From the NCBI GenBank assembly GCA_038380435.1, contig JAWZYU010000028.1, forward strand, positions 22,986,201 to 23,050,200: 64,000 nt of DNA, in the 5' to 3' direction. Made by a program: the position numbers and the translations under genes. Below, piece by piece: positions 55,653-64,000 of the stretch. The DNA comes from Ryuthela nishihirai (Eukaryota > Arthropoda > Arachnida > Araneae > Heptathelidae). The notes beneath the pieces are model-generated. The model did not search any database. It was not told where the DNA came from and saw only the letters and a list, made by a program, of their open reading frames with translations. The number at the start of each line of letters is the position of its first letter. The first letter of the stretch is position 1.

Positions 55653-57352
55653 CCCTTGCTATAATTTCATAAGTCATTTGCAACCCTTGCTATAATTTCA
55701 TAAGTCATTTGCAACCCTTGCTATAATTTCATAAGTCATTTGCAACCCTTGCTATAATTTCATAAGTCATTTGCAACCCTTGCTATAATTTCATAAGTCA
55801 TTTGCAACCCTTGCTATAATTTCATAAGTCATTTGCAACCCTTGCTATAATTTCATAAGTCATTTGCAACCCTTGCTATAATTTCATAAGTCATTTGCAA
55901 CCCTTGCTATATAACTTTCATAAACCATTTGCAACCCTTGCTATATAACTTTCATAAGCCATTTGCAACCCTTGCTATATAATTTTCATAAGACATTTGC
56001 AACCCTTGCTATATAATTTTCATAAGCCATTTGCAACCCTTGCTGTATAATTTTCATAAACCATTTGCAACCCTTGCTATATAATTTTCATAAGCCATTT
56101 GCAACCCTTGCTGTATAATTTTCATAAGCCATTTGCAACCCTTGCTATATAATTTTCATAAGCCATTTGCAACCCTTGCTATATAACTTTCATAAACCAT
56201 TTGCAACCCTTGCTATATAACTTTCATAAGCCATTTGCAACCCTTGCTATATAATTTTCATAAGACATTTGCAACCCTTGCTATATAATTTTCATAAGCC
56301 ATTTGCAACCCTTGCTGTATAATTTTCATAAACCATTTGCAACCCTTGCTATATAATTTTCATAAGCCATTTGCAACCCTTGCTGTATAATTTTCATAAG
56401 CCATTTGCAACCCTTGCTATATAATTTTCATAAGCCATTTGCAACCCTTGCTATATAACTTTCATAAACCATTTGCAACCCTTGCTATATAACTTTCATA
56501 AGCCATTTGCAACCCTTGCTATATAATTTTCATAAGACATTTGCAACCCTTGCTATATAATTTTCATAAGCCATTTGCAACCCTTGCTGTATAATTTTCA
56601 TAAACCATTTGCAACCCTTGCTATATAATTTTCATAAGCCATTTGCAACCCTTGCTGTATAATTTTCATAAGCCATTTGCAACCCTTGCTATATAATTTT
56701 CATAAGCCATTTGCAACCCTTGCTGTATAATTTTCATAAGCCATTTGCAACCCTTGCTATATAATTTTCATAAGCCATTTGCAACCCTTGCTATATAACT
56801 TTCATAAACCATTTGCAACCCTTGCTATATAACTTTCATAAGCCATTTGCAACCCTTGCTATATAATTTTCATAAGACATTTGCAACCCTTGCTATATAA
56901 TTTTCATAAGCCATTTGCAACCCTTGCTGTATAATTTTCATAAACCATTTGCAACCCTTGCTATATAATTTTCATAAGCCATTTGCAACCCTTGCTGTAT
57001 AATTTTCATAAGCCATTTGCAACCCTTGCTATATAATTTTCATAAGCCATTTGCAACCCTTGCTATATAACTTTCATAAACCATTTGCAACCCTTGCTAT
57101 ATAACTTTCATAAGCCATTTGCAACCCTTGCTATATAATTTTCATAAGCCATTTGCAACCCTTGCTATATAACTTTCATAAACCATTTGCAACCCTTGCT
57201 ATATAACTTTCATAAGCCATTTGCAACCCTTGCTATATAATTTTCATAAGCCATTTGCAACCCTTGCTGTATAATTTTCATAAGCCATTTGCAACCCTTG
57301 CTGTATAATTTTCATAAACCATTTGCAACCCTTGCTATATAATTTCACAAGC
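55653..57352. repeat. Satellite array, 31/34-bp monomers with 272-bp higher-order period
   Basis: About eight 31-bp monomers (catttgcaacccttgctata...) lead into about 42 monomers of 34 bp. Variant monomers recur in fixed order: the landmark ataactttcataaacc is at 55911, 56183, 56455, 56795 and 57067. Those spacings are 272, 272, 340 and 272, so eight monomers form the unit, with one expansion by two monomers. Confidence 0.95.
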
Positions 57353-57647
57353 TATTTGACACCGTTTTTATAATTTTGAAAGCTGTTTACAATCCTCACC
57401 AGAAGGTCAATGCAATTTTTGACATTCGTCAGAAAGTTATTCCAATTTCCTTTTATTTCCACGAAAATGCAATTCCCTTAGGATTAAATCCTGTTATACT
57501 CCTCACTAGAAAGTTAAGTTCATCTGATATAGTTTCCAATAGGTTAAAGTTCATTTTTGACTATCATTAGGTGAAACTAAATATGGGTTCGATTCAAAGT
57601 GAAACATAATTTACGATACTCGTTCGAAAGTTAACGTTGTTTTTGTG
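57353..57647. other. Decayed edge of the satellite and unique sequence
   Basis: Loose echoes of the monomer (agctgtttacaatcctcaccagaa) suggest an older, decayed flank. Confidence 0.4.
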
Positions 57648-57998
57648 TTAAATGGGCTAAATGGCCAGGTCACAAGGACCCCGATGGCTCAGAGAAGGTA
57701 GAGAGGAGGAGACCCACTGGACAGCTATTGCGAATAGATGGTAGCTTCCCGTCAAGTCCATCCAGCGTGTTCTTTAAGGCCCACAGGGTATGGTTCTCTC
57801 TCACACACGGGGACACGGCTTAAAGTCCCATCCTACAGACGGCGGCCTTTCCCAAGCCTATCGGTGTCCCCTACTGACCGAGGGCACGGCGGGGAATTTT
57901 GTGGATATAAATCTCAACACACCGCCTAGCAGGACTCGAACTTGGGAACTACAGATTGCGAGCCTGGCGCGCTACCGACTGAAACATCCCCGCCCCTA
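57648..57998 (-). mobile_element. SINE-A, old copy
   Basis: Diverged body and head. The extreme tail is missing. Confidence 0.82.
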
Positions 57999-58164
57999 GC
58001 CTTGTTTGTTTTGCATTCTACGAAGTTAAAAAAATATGTAACAGTCTCCGAAAAAATCCGATCATAATTTGAGATCGTTGTCGAAAAATCGAATACAATT
58101 CAAAAGTATAACCAGAAGGTGAAACAATCGCCCGTCAAGCAATCAAATTTTGACCTCTTCAGAG

Positions 58165-58285
58165 TGCGAAGTGTTAGCGCGCTTGGCTACTGATCTAAGG
58201 GACCTGGGTTCGAGCCCCGCATAAGGCATGGACGTTTGTGTTGATTTTCTGCTGCGGTTCCGCCATCCTCACAGGTCCTTCTACT
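58165..58285 (+). mobile_element. SINE-B, 5' part, split by the LINE
   Basis: This is a tRNA-like head (B-box gggttcgagcc) and the first part of the SINE-B body, ending at the LINE TSD. The A-box side is degraded. The remainder resumes beyond the LINE at 62007. Confidence 0.75.
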
Positions 58286-58326
58286 CATCATCATCATCAT
58301 CATCATCATCCTCAAGTAGCCATGGG

Positions 58327-61300
58327 CTACGGAGGTCCAACCAGACCGCGCAGTTTAATTCTCCAAGCATATCTGTCCTGAGCTACATCTGCTGCATCCG
58401 GCCACTGTACACCAATTCTAACTAGGTCCTGTTTGACATTGTCTGCCCACCGCATCCTAGGTCTCCCCCTCCTTCTGAGGCCTCTAGGCACACTGTTCAT
58501 AACCCTATTCGCCAGTCTATAATTATCCATACGGGCAACATGGCCAAACCAGCGGAGTCTCTCTCTGCACAATATGCTGCTTAAAGGAGGTTGCAGACTC
58601 CTTTGCCTAACCTCATCATTAGTTACAAAGTTAAACCACCTAATACCCAAGATACTGCGTAAGCATTTAGAATCAAAAGCATCTAGTTTCCTGTTATCTT
58701 GCTTACACAGCGTCCAAGTTTCACTACCATAACTAACCCTAGAAAGAATCAAACTATTATACAGTCTAATTTTAGTCTTTAGGTGTATACGCCTATTTCT
58801 CCACAATCTCCATAGATTCTTAAAAGTCCCGGCAGCAATACCTATTCGTTTGTTAATCTCATGCCGCACATCACCAGTATCAGTTACGCAGCTCCCAAGG
58901 TAATTAAACTGTGACACCTGCTCAAGACTGCAACCATTCAGATTAACTGAATCACAACCTGCCTGACCAATTTTCATCACTTTAGTTTTCTCTCTGTTTA
59001 TAACCAAACCTACTGTACTACCAGTCTCATCAACAGTTCGAATGAAAGAGTTCATCTCATCAACATCATTTGCCAAAAGGGCTAAATCATCAGCATAATC
59101 TAAATCAGAAATTTTCGTATCTCCAGCCCATTTAAGGCCAAAAGCTTTCCCTTGAAGTGAATTTCGCATAACATAATCAACAACCAAACTAAAGAGAAAG
59201 GGAGACAAAATGCACCCTTGTCGAACACCAGAAGTAATGCTAAACCAATTGCTACAAGACTTACCAACCCTCACACATGACTCAGTGTTATTATAGAGAG
59301 CTTTCATTATGTTAACTAACTTGTCTGGTATACCATATGATTTCACAATCAACCACAAATTATGACGATCAACAGAGTCGAAAGCCTTTTTGAAATCAAC
59401 AAAGCTAGCAACCAAAGGTTTCTGAAACTCTAAACATTTCTCAAGAATCTGCCTAAGTGAAAATATCTGATCTACACATCCCCTACCACTTCTGAATCCA
59501 CATTGCTCATCACGCAATTGCCTGTCAACCAGATTCTTAATTCTATTAAGCACAATCATGGAAAGAACTTTACCTGGAACGGAGAGTAGGCTGATACCCC
59601 TATAGTTATCACAAGAACTGCGATCACCTTTTTTGAAAATAGGGATAATAATAGCTCTGGTAAAATCTTTAGGAACCATGCCTTTATCATAAAAGTTATT
59701 CAAAATTTCAGTCATCAAAATGGTAACTGAAACATTCCCAGCTCTAAGCATTTCCGTAGTAATTTCATCCACCCCTGGGGATTTATGAAGCTTAAGTTTA
59801 GAAATAGCGAAACTAACTTCAGATTGTGTTATAGGGCCAACATTAAAGCCAACAATGCATCTATCATCATTGCAAACAATGGGAGTAGAACTAACCACAT
59901 TGTTTAGAACATCACTGAAATGCTCAGCCCACCTAGCCATGACAGAATCCTCACCTTCTATAACCTTGCCTTGTTTATCCTTCAATCCCTGTATACCTGT
60001 TCGTTTTCTACCACACAAAACATTAACTATCTGGTACAGCTCTCTGCTGTTGTGCTGTCTAACTGCTTCCTCAGCTTTGTCAGCAAGGCCATCAAGCCAA
60101 AGATTCTTATCAGTAGCTAACTGACCCTTTACACGTTTATTAAGTTCTTTGTAATGCTTTCTATTAGGACTAGTAGGGTACTGATTAAGGACATTCCTGC
60201 AGTTCCTTCTTTCTGAAATAACCTCAAGTGCCTTATCACTTAAATAATTCTGCCTCCTCTGCTCCTTTTTCCCTAAAAGAGTACTGTTAGTTTCCAAAAA
60301 AGCCTGTTTAAAATGGCCCCATTCTTCCTCAACTTCAGTATTAAGCAAACCATGACTGTCATAATGACTAAGTAACCTATCATGGTAAGCTTTAGCTATA
60401 ACTGGGTCTTTCAGAGCTTCAGTATTAAAGGTAAATTTTTTAACCCTAGCACAACACTTTTTAAGTTTAAGTTGCAAGACACTTTTAACAAGGTAATGGT
60501 CAGATCCAATTTCAGCTCCCCTATATGCCCTGGTATTTCTAACAGAACTAGCCCATTTGCTGTTAATTAATATATAATCAATCATATTCTTATGCAGCCC
60601 ATCAGGTGAAACCCATGTGTGTTTATGTATGTCGCGGTGTTTGTAATATGTGTTAGTTATTCTGAAACCATTTAGTTTACTTACCTGTAGGAGACGTTGC
60701 CCATTGCCATTGCAGCTACCAATACCAAAAGGGCCTATTACTCCTCCCCAAAGGTCAGAGTCGGTACCAACTTTGGCATTGAAGTCACCAAGAACAAGGG
60801 TAATATCTCCTTTCTTGACAGAATTCAAAATATCCTGAAGTTGTCTGTAAAACCTATCCTTCTCATCCTCATCAGAATCCTCAGTGGGGGCATAACAGCA
60901 GATAACATTCAAGTCTTTAATGCTTGTCTGAAATTTTGCTGTAAGAAACCTTTCATTAATGCACTCATATCCTAGAAATGCATCACTAGCATGTCTGCTG
61001 AGCAGCAGACCCACGCCTTGGTGATGCTTTCCATCCTCCCTCCCTGTAAAGAGAAATTTAAAGTTATTTTTAAGTATCTCACCTTTACCTGTCCATCTGG
61101 TCTCTTGCAAGCCTAGAATATCTAGGTTATAGCGCTGGAATTCCTGCATGAGGACATCAAGAGAATAATCTCTATGTAATGTCCTCACGTTCCACGTTCC
61201 TGCAGAGAGAAAATGATTAGTAGGATTTTTAAAGAAATTAGGTTTATTGAGATTGGTAGGGCCAACAATATCAAACAGCCCCCTGATCGCAGGCATGGGG

Positions 61301-61497
61301 CAAAGACCTGTTCCTCCTCCGCTAAAGGCTGAAGTCACCGATGCTGGTAGGAACTTCAGGCACCACCTTTTCAAGTGGACTTTTTCAAGAACCATATGGC
61401 CTGCCTGAGACACATTACTCCAGTTTAGGCTTGACGATGCCCAACTAGCTAAGTAAGGTTCAGGTACCTGTGATGGCCTCTGATTAGGATTATCCAC
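58327..61497 (-). CDS. LINE endonuclease-reverse transcriptase, 1056 aa, intact
   Basis: This single polyprotein would copy LINE RNA at a nicked target site. An apurinic-type endonuclease domain occupies about residues 98-340. It shows WNVRTL (102-107), QETRW (131-135), LGDFNAKVG (236-244), DYILIN (307-312) and the catalytic SDHYLV (332-337). The reverse transcriptase covers about residues 605-870. It shows FKKGDRSSCDNYRGISLL (621-638), the catalytic aspartate block FVDFKKAFD (D701, D707), SGVRQGCILSPFLFSL (756-771) and YADD (801-804). The C-terminal tail has SYGSETWTL (922-930) and RLRWFGHVARM (980-990), which resemble RTE/CFDP2-type proteins. Residues 1-95 have no recognised domain, and no separate ORF1 is seen. 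All catalytic motifs are present and no stop interrupts it, so it could be active. The start codon is the first in-frame ATG and is not otherwise proven. Confidence 0.9.
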   Translation of the reverse strand: MDNPNQRPSQVPEPYLASWASSSLNWSNVSQAGHMVLEKVHLKRWCLKFLPASVTSAFSGGGTGLCPMPAIRGLFDIVGPTNLNKPNFFKNPTNHFLSAGTWNVRTLHRDYSLDVLMQEFQRYNLDILGLQETRWTGKGEILKNNFKFLFTGREDGKHHQGVGLLLSRHASDAFLGYECINERFLTAKFQTSIKDLNVICCYAPTEDSDEDEKDRFYRQLQDILNSVKKGDITLVLGDFNAKVGTDSDLWGGVIGPFGIGSCNGNGQRLLQVSKLNGFRITNTYYKHRDIHKHTWVSPDGLHKNMIDYILINSKWASSVRNTRAYRGAEIGSDHYLVKSVLQLKLKKCCARVKKFTFNTEALKDPVIAKAYHDRLLSHYDSHGLLNTEVEEEWGHFKQAFLETNSTLLGKKEQRRQNYLSDKALEVISERRNCRNVLNQYPTSPNRKHYKELNKRVKGQLATDKNLWLDGLADKAEEAVRQHNSRELYQIVNVLCGRKRTGIQGLKDKQGKVIEGEDSVMARWAEHFSDVLNNVVSSTPIVCNDDRCIVGFNVGPITQSEVSFAISKLKLHKSPGVDEITTEMLRAGNVSVTILMTEILNNFYDKGMVPKDFTRAIIIPIFKKGDRSSCDNYRGISLLSVPGKVLSMIVLNRIKNLVDRQLRDEQCGFRSGRGCVDQIFSLRQILEKCLEFQKPLVASFVDFKKAFDSVDRHNLWLIVKSYGIPDKLVNIMKALYNNTESCVRVGKSCSNWFSITSGVRQGCILSPFLFSLVVDYVMRNSLQGKAFGLKWAGDTKISDLDYADDLALLANDVDEMNSFIRTVDETGSTVGLVINREKTKVMKIGQAGCDSVNLNGCSLEQVSQFNYLGSCVTDTGDVRHEINKRIGIAAGTFKNLWRLWRNRRIHLKTKIRLYNSLILSRVSYGSETWTLCKQDNRKLDAFDSKCLRSILGIRWFNFVTNDEVRQRSLQPPLSSILCRERLRWFGHVARMDNYRLANRVMNSVPRGLRRRGRPRMRWADNVKQDLVRIGVQWPDAADVAQDRYAWRIKLRGLVGPP

Positions 61498-61961
61498 CAG
61501 CTGATATAAGGTATCCTATGCCTCTGTTCACTTAGAGCTGGCAACCCAGAAGCAAACAGAAAACACAGCGGCAGACTCTCCCTCAACAGAGGCTCACCAG
61601 TGCAGCAAGTCCAGGATCCATAATCAAGCTCAAATCCATAAACAAGTCCAGTCTAGTAGGTATAAATGGTCAGCACCAGGACCCTGTGAAGTTGACCACT
61701 CCTCAGCAGGGTTGAAAAAAAGAGAAAAAAGTGGCCATAGATGACCAGATCAGTAGGCCATACTGAACTGGCAGCCCTCCCCTTCCGTTCCCTTCCAAAA
61801 GAGAATATCTCTTTTGAAAGGTACTAACGGCCTGCACCACGAGAAGGCGGGGTCGGACATTAGGTGCTAGACCTGGCCGGTTCTGTGCATCATCACTGGG
61901 GATTGGTACACAGCTCTCCTTCCAGTTTATGCCTAGCTACCATTTACAAGCCACACCATCC

Positions 61962-62006
61962 CCACGCCGAGAATCGAACCCGGGCCTCCTGGGTGAAAGC
62001 CAGGTA
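61962..62006 (-). pseudogene. tRNA-Glu(TTC) 3' half at the LINE 5' end
   Basis: On the minus strand this reads as an anticodon stem CCTGG, loop CTTTCAC (anticodon TTC), stem CCAGG. A T-arm follows (ccggg ttcgatt ctcgg, one G-T pair) and then an acceptor-like strand. The D-arm and 5' half are missing. It lies immediately inside the LINE TSD, so it is part of the inserted unit and not a tRNA gene. Confidence 0.75.
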
Positions 62007-62095
62007 TCCTTCTACTATGGCGCATTAAACTGACAAGCTCCTGTCAGACCTCTGTGGCAAGCAGCTGCTTGAGGGGGTATTTATTTATTTATTTT
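62007..62095 (+). mobile_element. SINE-B, 3' part, split by the LINE
   Basis: This continues the SINE-B interrupted at 58285. It carries the conserved actgacaagctcctgtcaga core, the gcagctgcttgaggggg block and an ATTT-rich tail. Confidence 0.8.
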
Positions 62096-62492
62096 TCTTT
62101 TAGAATATTAATAAAATTTGCAACGCTCGCGAAAAAGTCAAATCCAGTTTTAGATTTTACAGACGATTCAAATCTTTATGTTGTTTGAAAGCCGAAACTT
62201 CTTCTAAAGTTTTTTCTCTTTCAATATTTCGAAAGCGTTTCTGAGGATTCAATTTCCGTGGAGGGTTGCCAATTGCGTAGGCAGATTGGGGACAATTAAT
62301 ATTTAATGAGTGTCGTCACGCAGCGACAAATTTCAGCATCAAAGCCACTTAATTTGTTTACATGCCACCATCAGCATGGAAACGAAACCTTCAACTCATT
62401 TCCACTGCCATGAATGTTTGACTTTTAAATCTAGGTGTCCTCTGCAATTCAAGGATTATAACATATACAGACAACAGCCACTTTATTAGGTA

Positions 62493-62648
62493 CAGTCGCT
62501 CAAAAAATTATCCCAACACTATGGTTGATTACAGAATTCAGAAAAAATATCTGGCAACGATTTTTTTTAGAAATTAGTGATCTGGCAACCTTGGTGTCAC
62601 GTGATTACAGAATTCAGGAAAAATATCTGGAGCTTGTACAGCAACTGT
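62493..62648. mobile_element. Palindromic MITE, left-end fragment
   Basis: The left terminus and first arm are present to ggagcttgtacagcaactg, then truncated against hAT sequence. Confidence 0.75.
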
Positions 62649-62979
62649 GGATTTAGCAAATCTTATAAAATTATAAATAAATAAATACCCCCTCAAGCAG
62701 CTGCTTGCCACAGAGGTCTGACAGGAGCCTGTCAGTTTACATGCCACAGTAGAAGGTCTGAGAGGATGGCAGGACCTCAGCAGAAAAACGACACATACAT
62801 CCATGCCTTACCCGGGGCTCGAACCCAGATCCCTTAGTTCAGTAGCCAAGCGCGCTAACCACTCGGCCATGGGACGGCTTACATAAAAACTTTTACTTTA
62901 TTACTAGATCTAGCGACTTTTGAGCTCTCACGGCGCACCCAAAAAATTTTACCGTGTACCCCACGTTGAGAACCCCTAC
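62649..62979. mobile_element. hAT 3' part, interrupted by SINE-B
   Basis: Interior sequence (tttagcaaatcttataaaa, compare 43930) is followed by a SINE-B. It then runs to the hAT 3' end with agctctcacggcg and gttgagaacccct. The 5' part is lost at the junction with a truncated palindromic MITE. Confidence 0.65.
62672..62879 (-). mobile_element. SINE-B, nested in a hAT remnant
   Basis: Full length and near-consensus, separating the interior and 3' end of the hAT remnant. Confidence 0.88.
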
Positions 62980-63555
62980 CATGGTGGAAAGGCAAAATAA
63001 AATATATAGATTATATCGATGCAATACTTTGGTCGAACTTCTGAAACTGAGAAATCAATTTCAGATCCCAATACAGAAATTGAGATCAGAACCTGAATAA
63101 GATTGTAAACACTGGACAAAGACAATGGATTATTTTATAACGTTTGATCTCATTGGAGGGCTTCCCACATGAAAATGTTTTATAACCCTTATTGACCTTA
63201 TTATTACAAACCTTGTGACTCCTCCAAACTCCTACGCAACGAGACTTTCCATAAAGTTTCTGTTTACAATTCTATTCATTAATTAAGATTATAAATAATT
63301 TCGTTATGGTTCATTTAGTATAAAAGAGAAAGAAATATTTATCAAAACTTCTTCTCTTAATCTCTCTCAGTTTTAATACTTCAACCAATTACAATTAATA
63401 TCACTTGTAAAAAAAAGTAGATTAAAATTCCATGTTGAGATTTAGCCCTTAGACATCTTTAAATTTATCACATTCACAGCTACTTAAAGATTTTTATTCT
63501 CATTTCGCGCATCTTTTATTAAGCGAAAGATTCGCGTGATGGCGAGAGAACGAAA
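62980..63555. other. AT-rich unique sequence
   Basis: Nothing recognisable. Confidence 0.5.
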
Positions 63556-63558
63556 TAA

Positions 63559-63955
63559 TTGCAAGATTATGCTGAAGATGAGATAAAAGCTTTGCTTCTT
63601 CGTCTCATCGGTGAGGACATAACAAGTGCGCAGACGTCATCTACACCTTATCGAGATGTTTCCCCCCACGACATAGAGAGGAGTGACTTCACAGTCTCAG
63701 AAGATCCTGTTACATTTCCTCCAACGCTTCCTCTGCGTTGCATTGGCGTGGGCAGCGACGGCAGACGCTGAGGCGCTTGCCAAATGGATGAAGAAGAGAA
63801 ATCTCGACTGCAACATCCAGACGAAGATTGCGCCAGGGGCGACGGCTCAGCGGATCGATTGCTTTCACAATCTGGACTCTCGTTTTTTATTTATTCTTTC
63901 GCTCTTCTTTCTTGTTTTTTCCGCCAAAGAAACAAAGTTGACAGCAACTAAGTAG
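63559..63955 (+). CDS. Overlapping short ORFs at the window end, unrecognised
   Basis: Two overlapping frames (63559-63771 and 63683-63955) lie in sequence less AT-rich than the flanks. The second has a hydrophobic stretch (FLCVALAWAATADA) that could act as a signal peptide, followed by EALAKWMKKRNLDC. No homologue is recognised, and no splice context or promoter is evident. It may be a gene edge or chance. Confidence 0.15.
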
Positions 63956-64000
63956 AGACATGGAAAACAGGATGCTACATAATACTTTGCTTCGACGTTC

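Larger units (their letters stand above)
58286..62006 (-). mobile_element. Full-length RTE-like non-LTR retrotransposon (LINE)
   Basis: The element is 3.7 kb with one long ORF, a 3' UTR of only about 15 bp and a trinucleotide (GAT)n tail (read as CAT repeats at 58286-58311). RTE-clade elements are known for such short 3' UTRs and simple-repeat tails. The insertion splits a SINE-B, leaving the two halves at 58165-58285 and 62007-62095. It is flanked by a 10-bp TSD (tccttctact at 58276-58285 and 62007-62016), which fixes both ends. Its 5' extreme is a tRNA-Glu 3' half, listed separately. The intact ORF and clean TSD suggest a young copy. Clade assignment is by motif recognition, not phylogeny. 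Confidence 0.85.

Noticed and set aside
55653..57352. CRISPR-like regular repeats
   Set aside because: There are no unique spacers. This is a contiguous satellite in a eukaryotic genome.
59855..60975. Plus-strand ORFs opposite the LINE
   Set aside because: Antisense shadows of the intact LINE reading frame.

Overview
The window is non-coding, repeat-dense DNA from an animal, most likely an arthropod and plausibly a chelicerate such as a spider. This rests on the AT-rich background, the tRNA-derived SINEs, Tc1/mariner, hAT and piggyBac-type DNA elements, an RTE-like LINE, and one host exon with spliceosomal signals. No bacterial or phage architecture is present. The species cannot be read from the sequence.

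Host gene: the only convincing host coding sequence is one exon at 38182-38968 (+). It encodes the N-terminus of an alpha-neurexin: signal peptide, first LNS/LamG domain and first EGF repeat. It has a polypyrimidine-rich acceptor, a short upstream ORF, a strong start context and a GTGAGT donor. No further neurexin exon is seen in the 25 kb downstream, so that stretch is probably one large intron. A GC-rich patch at 18730-19210 is the best candidate for an upstream non-coding exon or promoter.

Repeats: about 45 full or partial copies of one ~385 bp tRNA-derived SINE (called SINE-A here) lie on both strands, many with target-site duplications (TSDs) of 10-14 bp. They cover roughly a fifth of the window. 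A second ~205 bp tRNA-derived SINE (SINE-B) occurs about ten times. One full-length RTE-like LINE (58286-62006, minus) has an intact 1056-codon endonuclease/reverse transcriptase ORF. It is inserted inside a SINE-B, and the 3' half of a tRNA-Glu sits at its 5' end. Older LINE fragments lie at 6330-6870, 31137-31975, 33150-34119, 40110-41494 and 44801-46030.

DNA transposons: there are mariner and Tc1 transposase relics (11694-12790, 39697-40080, 41505-42931, 43000-43510, 53290-53770). There are non-autonomous hAT elements with 8-bp TSDs (7919-9405, 14171-14499, 24201-24645, 43745-44800), TTAA-flanked piggyBac-like elements (6958-9543, 32144-32679), and a palindromic TA-flanked MITE family (22098-22713, 53787-54306 and partial copies).

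Other blocks: a pseudogene of a multi-copy arthropod protein family (14739-16430), and a 1.7 kb satellite (55653-57352) with a 272-bp higher-order period of eight 34-bp monomers. Nesting is deep: SINE in SINE, SINE in hAT, hAT and SINE in piggyBac, LINE in SINE. This gives a readable relative chronology. The short ORFs in the window are nearly all translations of these repeats.
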